Source: Syntrophales bacterium
Lineage (GTDB): Bacteria; Desulfobacterota; Syntrophia; Syntrophales; UBA2210
Assembly: GCA_028715865.1 (NCBI GenBank)
Contig: JAQUQY010000050.1
Span: forward strand, 1 to 8,984
Reading direction: 5' to 3'
Length of the DNA stretch: 8,984 bases
Made by a program: the position numbers and the translations under genes. Position 1 is the first letter of the stretch. Each line of letters begins with the position of its first letter. Shown piece by piece: positions 6,462 to 8,984 of this stretch. The notes beneath the pieces are model-generated. The model made no database searches. It was not told the origin of the DNA and saw only the letters and a list, made by a program, of their open reading frames with translations.

Positions 6462-6623
6462 ATGATCGATATTCTCTCAATAATAGCGCCGTTGTTTCTT
6501 ATAGTTTTCGCCAGCGCCATGCTCCAAAAATCCGTATACATAAGCTATGACTGGTCGATAGTTCTGAGCACCGTAATTTCCGTCCTCACGCCCCCTTTCT
6601 GGATTTCACTCCTGACGCATTGA
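6462..6623 (+). pseudogene. N-terminal stub resembling AEC-family (auxin efflux carrier-like) transporter
   Basis: This 53-codon frame begins MIDILSIIAPLFLIVFASAM, a hydrophobic first helix with the Pro at position 10 typical of AEC permeases, which usually open with M-x-x-x-L-x-x-x-x-P-x-F. It continues with DWSIVLSTVISVLTPPFW (30-47), in register with the second AEC helix, which starts near a Leu-rich stretch and contains a Pro pair. AEC proteins have about 300 residues and ten helices, so over 80 percent is missing. The frame stops at 6621, where the transposase-remnant region begins. The upstream ribosome site is poor. It could alternatively be a genuine two-helix small membrane protein. 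Confidence 0.45.
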
Positions 6624-6654
6624 AATGGATATCCAGCTTAACTTTACAAAAAAC

Positions 6655-6789
6655 AGCGCGGCGATGAGAGGCCTGGGTCAACCGCTTGTCTGGCAGCTCG
6701 TTCAAACCGCCTTCCTCGTACCGATTGATGTGCCGGCGAAAGGTCCGGTCACAAATCCCCAACGCCAGCACCGCCTGTTCCTGCGTAAA
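6655..6789 (-). pseudogene. ISNCY-like transposase N-terminal (HTH) remnant
   Basis: On the minus strand about 45 codons read FTQEQAVLALGICDRTFRR, then HINRYEEGGLNELPDKRLTQ and ASHRRA. This is the helix-turn-helix start of ISNCY-type DDE transposases, whose consensus has LTQEEAA..LG...RTFRR...RYE..G..GL.D.RL...S.RRAP. A stop lies just upstream in frame (6808-6810). After SHRRA the frame continues to 6586 with unrelated residues instead of the expected PVDEV catalytic region. Both ends are therefore lost and no active transposase remains. Confidence 0.7.
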
Positions 6790-6911
6790 GCAGGTATTCC
6801 CCGGAAGTCAGAGAGAGGCCGGTTCGGATGGCATTTGACCATGTGGAATATCTGCTGCTTTTTTCAATGCTTGTCACGCAAACTCCTGCCACCCACATTC
6901 CATTTCCTCTA

Positions 6912-6940
6912 TTGATTAGTTGTTAATAAAGAGATACTCT
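6912..6940 (+). promoter_or_regulatory. Candidate sigma70-like promoter for the HDOD gene
   Basis: TTGATT (6912-6917) and TACTCT (6935-6940) are separated by 17 nt and lie about 30 nt before the HDOD start codon. The -35 agrees at TTGA and the -10 match is poor (GATACT at 6933 is an alternative), so this is suggestive only. Confidence 0.25.
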
Positions 6941-6971
6941 GAGCGGACCCAAGACCCTTATAGGAGATTTT

Positions 6972-8000
6972 ATGATCATTACCTGTGAACACTGCGGCAA
7001 GATCTGCGACATAAAAGATGAACCAATCCGGCGGAAAGAGTCGTTTGTAAGCTACCCTTGTCCTTTCTGCTCGGCCGTAATTGAAATCGCTATTCAACGT
7101 GGCACCGGTGATAACGCAGCAACGTCAAAGGACGACTGTGGTCATGAGTCGGGTGAGCTGCTGAAACAGCGCATACTGCGAACAGTTGACGATCTGCCGC
7201 CCATGCCGCAGGTTGCCCAGAAAGCCCGGCAGTTGATTGCTGATGATAGATCGACTTTTCGGGATCTTGCCAGAATCATAGAAACGGATCAGGCCATTGC
7301 CGCCCGGGTATTGAAAGTGTCTAATTCAGCCTTCTACGGCATGACGGGCGCGATATCATCGATTCATAATGCCGCAGTTATTTTAGGAATGAAAACACTG
7401 AACGAGCTTCTGACCCTTGCCTGCGCCGGCAGTCTCTTGGAGAGGGAACTGTCGGGATACGGCATGAGTTCCGGTGATCTCTGGAGGCACTCACTGGCGG
7501 TAGCCGGTTGCGCCCGTTCCATAGCCCTGACAGCGCAACCGTCCCTTGCCGACGATGCCTTTTCAGCGGGACTGATTCATGACTGCGGCAAGCTGATCTT
7601 GAATGGCCCAATTTCCGAACGTCGTTCCCTTTTCAAAACCTTTCTCTCGCCCGCGGGAACATCCTTCCTTCAGGCGGAAAAAGAAATACTCGGCTTTGAT
7701 CATGCCGATATTGGAGGGGAGGTCTGTTTGAAGTGGCAGATCCCGGCCAACATCGCCCTTGCCATACGATCTCACCACCAGCCGTGCCGTGCCGGGGGCG
7801 ATCGTCTCGCCTCTATTATCCATGCCGCTGACGCTATCGTCCTGATGAGCGGTATCGGCTCAGGCATAGACGGCCTGAAGTATCAAATTGACGCCGAGGT
7901 TATGCAGAATCTGAACCTTAACAGCAACAGTATCGGCCTCCATATGGCCGAGGCCCTCGAATTTGTTGAACAAACCGCGGGAAGACCGGAAACAACATGA
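6972..8000 (+). CDS. HDOD-domain signalling protein with N-terminal zinc-ribbon-like motif
   Basis: This 342-residue cytoplasmic protein opens with C5-x2-C8 and C30-x2-C33 (ITCEHCGK...YPCPFCS), a small ribbon likely to bind zinc. A linker follows, then an HDOD domain from about residue 66 to 290. HDOD hallmarks are LPPMPQVAQKARQLI (75-89), DQAIAARVLKVSNSAFYG (106-123), SIHNAAVILGM (130-140) and GLIHDCGKL (200-208) with the His203-Asp204 pair. GFDHADIGGEVCLKWQIP (241-258) and AIRSHHQP (264-271) complete the pattern. HDOD proteins relate to HD-GYP phosphodiesterases but usually lack full catalysis and act in signal transduction, motility, cell-cycle or predation-type pathways. Here several metal-coordinating-type residues are retained, but no GYP motif is seen. 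Translation starts after AGGAG 5-6 nt from ATG. It is a lone transcription unit downstream of a decayed region. The domain call is strong; the pathway is unknown. Confidence 0.9.
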   Translation: MIITCEHCGKICDIKDEPIRRKESFVSYPCPFCSAVIEIAIQRGTGDNAATSKDDCGHESGELLKQRILRTVDDLPPMPQVAQKARQLIADDRSTFRDLARIIETDQAIAARVLKVSNSAFYGMTGAISSIHNAAVILGMKTLNELLTLACAGSLLERELSGYGMSSGDLWRHSLAVAGCARSIALTAQPSLADDAFSAGLIHDCGKLILNGPISERRSLFKTFLSPAGTSFLQAEKEILGFDHADIGGEVCLKWQIPANIALAIRSHHQPCRAGGDRLASIIHAADAIVLMSGIGSGIDGLKYQIDAEVMQNLNLNSNSIGLHMAEALEFVEQTAGRPETT

Positions 8001-8006
8001 TTCCGG
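7986..8006 (+). repeat. Inverted repeat CCGGAA-N9-TTCCGG spanning the HDOD stop codon
   Basis: Perfect 6-bp arms (7986-7991 and 8001-8006) flank a 9-base loop that contains the TGA. No T tract follows, so it is not a typical intrinsic terminator. It might stabilise the 3' end of the mRNA or be chance. Confidence 0.3.
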
Positions 8007-8140
8007 CAACGAGGCAGCGTCCCGGAACCAGCTCCTCCACTTGTAACCTGACGGAAATGTGCCCCCGCGCTGCTTCAGGGTGGAAGTCTTTTTCTACGGA
8101 GGATTTGAAATAGATTTCATACTTTTCCTGGGGCTTAACT
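8001..8140 (-). other. Possible coding remnant downstream of the thioesterase
   Basis: Between the HDOD stop and the thioesterase stop, one minus-strand frame is open (continuous from 8187 to 7921) and looks like real protein. It contains KPQEKYEIYFKSSVEKDF, then HPEAARGHISVRLQVEEL and VPGRCLVAGIM, with an alternating polar/hydrophobic strand pattern. The codons favour G or C at the third position, as in true genes nearby. It has no ATG or ribosome site and runs antisense into the HDOD 3' end, so it is not an intact gene. I do not recognise a family. It may be a gene fragment left by a rearrangement, or coincidence. Confidence 0.3.
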
Positions 8141-8152
8141 AGAACCTGGCAA

Positions 8153-8614
8153 TTATGAAATAATTGGCAAGTCCTTAGACGCCACGGCTATCTGGGTAAA
8201 CATCCCCTTGGAGACAAGCGTTTCTAAGCCATTGGAAACAGAAAAGATTTCAGATTCAACAATTTTCATTTTTTTGCCGTTGTTTATCACTTTTGATCGG
8301 CAGATGACGAGGGAGCCCGTAGCGGGCTTGAAATAGTTGATTTTGAATTCCACGGTCAGAATGCGGAAACCATCCGATACGGTCGTAAAGGATGCGTATC
8401 CGGACGTATGGTCGGCCATTGTCGCTATGACTCCCGCATGAACTAATCCATCCTGCTGCCTGTGTTCGTTGCGGACCTCCAGGCAGGTTTCAAATATGCA
8501 ATAATCCGCGCGGATGACTTCAAAGCCGCAGAAAGCCGGAAAGCCTTGAACAAAATCCTTTTTTAGGAATTCAAACCACTCAGACCGCATAGCTTCCTGA
8601 ACCTCCTCGGGCAT
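8153..8614 (-). CDS. PaaI-type hotdog-fold acyl-CoA thioesterase
   Basis: From the ATG at 8614 this gives 153 residues, the normal length for PaaI-family thioesterases, which hydrolyse acyl-CoA or aryl-CoA in the cytoplasm. The core motif is QQDGLVHAGVIATMADHTSG (53-72). HAG replaces the usual HGG, and Asp68 is the candidate catalytic acid on the long hotdog helix. The strands are FETCLEVR, RILTVEFKINYFKPATG, LVICRSKVINNGKKMKIVE and GMFTQIAV. The open frame extends upstream to an ATG at 8794. Those 60 extra residues are not hotdog-like and overlap the coding end of the upstream gene in another frame, so I reject that start. GGAG lies about 8 nt before the ATG at 8614. The next ATG (8590), preceded by GAGGAGG and AGGA, is a possible alternative start. 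It follows the unidentified upstream gene by 94 nt, probably as one transcript. Confidence 0.82.
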   Translation of the reverse strand: MPEEVQEAMRSEWFEFLKKDFVQGFPAFCGFEVIRADYCIFETCLEVRNEHRQQDGLVHAGVIATMADHTSGYASFTTVSDGFRILTVEFKINYFKPATGSLVICRSKVINNGKKMKIVESEIFSVSNGLETLVSKGMFTQIAVASKDLPIIS

Positions 8615-8637
8615 TCCGGAGGCTCCGTTAGTTGAGT

Positions 8638-8654
8638 CCGGCCACCATGGCCGG
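8638..8654. repeat. GC-rich hairpin CCGGCC-N5-GGCCGG upstream of the thioesterase
   Basis: Perfect 6-bp arms (8638-8643 and 8649-8654) with a 5-base loop (ACCAT) lie in the 94-nt gap between the upstream minus-strand gene and the thioesterase start. On the minus strand no T tract follows, so it is not a standard terminator. It may mark an mRNA processing or attenuation point, or show that the gap is non-coding. Confidence 0.4.
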
Positions 8655-8708
8655 GGGATCTTGATACCTATAATAGACCGAATAACGCGTCTTCTTTTAT
8701 CGATAAAG

Positions 8709-8984
8709 TCAAAAAAATGCTGAATCAGTTCTTCGCCGCAGATCGATTCTGAAGCTTTCCATTGCCAGAAATTCCATGTCGTGCATGGCGACATCGCTTA
8801 CTATTGCCGGAGACTGCCTGACAAGCCTGAAGATGACGGCATCTTTGGGGTAATCGGGCTCGATTAGGGAATCGACGTTCTTCTGGATGACGAGTCGGGT
8901 CGGGTCGATGTTGGCGCCGTAGTATTTCTTGAAGGCTATCCGGTCCTCTTCGGGGACATCGAACCAGTCGGCAGCCTCGGCAAC
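8709..8984 (-). CDS. C-terminal part of an unrecognised protein, start beyond window
   Basis: From the window edge the minus strand is open for 91 codons to a TGA at 8709-8711. The first 60 codons have strong G/C third-position bias and read like a soluble, acidic protein (AADWFDVPEEDRIAFKKYYG, then ANIDPTRLVIQKN, then IEPDYPKDAVIFRLVRQSP). The last 25 residues (MHDMEFLAMESFRIDLRRR, then TDSAFF) are less gene-like. The frame ends within a run of seven A on the plus strand (8711-8717), where an indel could have moved it out of phase. I do not recognise the family and give no function. It is directly upstream of the thioesterase in the same direction. Confidence 0.6.
   Translation of the reverse strand, partial: VAEAADWFDVPEEDRIAFKKYYGANIDPTRLVIQKNVDSLIEPDYPKDAVIFRLVRQSPAIVSDVAMHDMEFLAMESFRIDLRRRTDSAFF

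Larger units (their letters stand above)
6362..6971. other. Decayed region with transporter stub and transposase remnant
   Basis: No intact gene is present in these 610 bases. The first 100 bases carry no recognisable feature. A short AEC-like membrane frame (6462-6623) and an antisense transposase fragment (6655-6789) are listed separately. Their sequences lie against one another without spacer, as expected where an insertion sequence interrupted a gene and both were later eroded. No terminal inverted repeats or target duplication could be identified by eye. The final 60 bases hold the probable promoter and ribosome site of the HDOD gene. Confidence 0.6.

Noticed and set aside
6442..6465. 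Seven-codon mini ORF (MLARNNL) overlapping the AEC-like stub start by ATGA
   Set aside because: It is too short to support and lies in a decayed region; a leader-peptide role would be speculation.
7378..7823. Two minus-strand frames inside the HDOD gene
   Set aside because: They are shadows of the HDOD coding sequence with no ribosome site or motif.

Overview
The window most resembles a chromosomal segment of an anaerobic Desulfobacterota-type (deltaproteobacterial) bacterium. This is inferred from gene content, not from a marker gene. The hints are a BadI/MenB-like ring-chemistry crotonase, a DUF2284 iron-sulfur protein, a compact-motif iron-sulfur flavoprotein, an HDOD signalling protein, and a CHASE2 sensor in an operon with a lipoprotein metalloprotease. 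No rRNA, tRNA, CRISPR array or intact mobile element was found.

Layout. (1) Positions 3330 to 1 on the minus strand form one operon-like run of envelope and signalling genes. In transcription order these are a secreted LolA/DUF4412-like protein, a secreted SH3-domain protein, an M48 metalloprotease lipoprotein joined to it by an ATGA overlap, and a CHASE2-domain membrane sensor cut by the window edge. (2) Positions 3331-3617 are an AT-rich divergent intergenic region with several ACTGAAA/TGAAAAC half-sites arranged as inverted repeats. (3) Positions 3618-5513 on the plus strand hold a BadI/MenB-type crotonase, a second crotonase that has lost its middle third and is a pseudogene (N-terminal half in one frame, C-terminal tail in another), and a DUF2284 cysteine-rich protein. 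(4) Positions 5783-6361 encode an iron-sulfur flavoprotein-like NAD(P)H/FMN oxidoreductase. (5) Positions 6362-6971 are a decayed stretch holding a 53-residue stub resembling the start of an AEC-family transporter and, on the other strand, a roughly 45-residue helix-turn-helix remnant of an ISNCY-like transposase. (6) Positions 6972-8000 encode an HDOD protein with an N-terminal CxxC...CxxC ribbon. (7) From 8984 down to 8153 on the minus strand lie the C-terminal end of an unrecognised protein and a PaaI-type hotdog thioesterase. A further minus-strand open frame with coding-like character follows between the thioesterase and the HDOD gene.

How the genes may work together (inference). The minus-strand operon looks like an envelope-monitoring unit: periplasmic SH3 and LolA-like proteins, an outer-membrane or periplasmic protease, and an inner-membrane CHASE2 sensor. 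The plus-strand cluster suggests CoA-ester metabolism coupled to anaerobic redox proteins, but one of its enzymes is dead. With the IS and transporter remnants, this marks positions 4470-6970 as a region undergoing gene loss.
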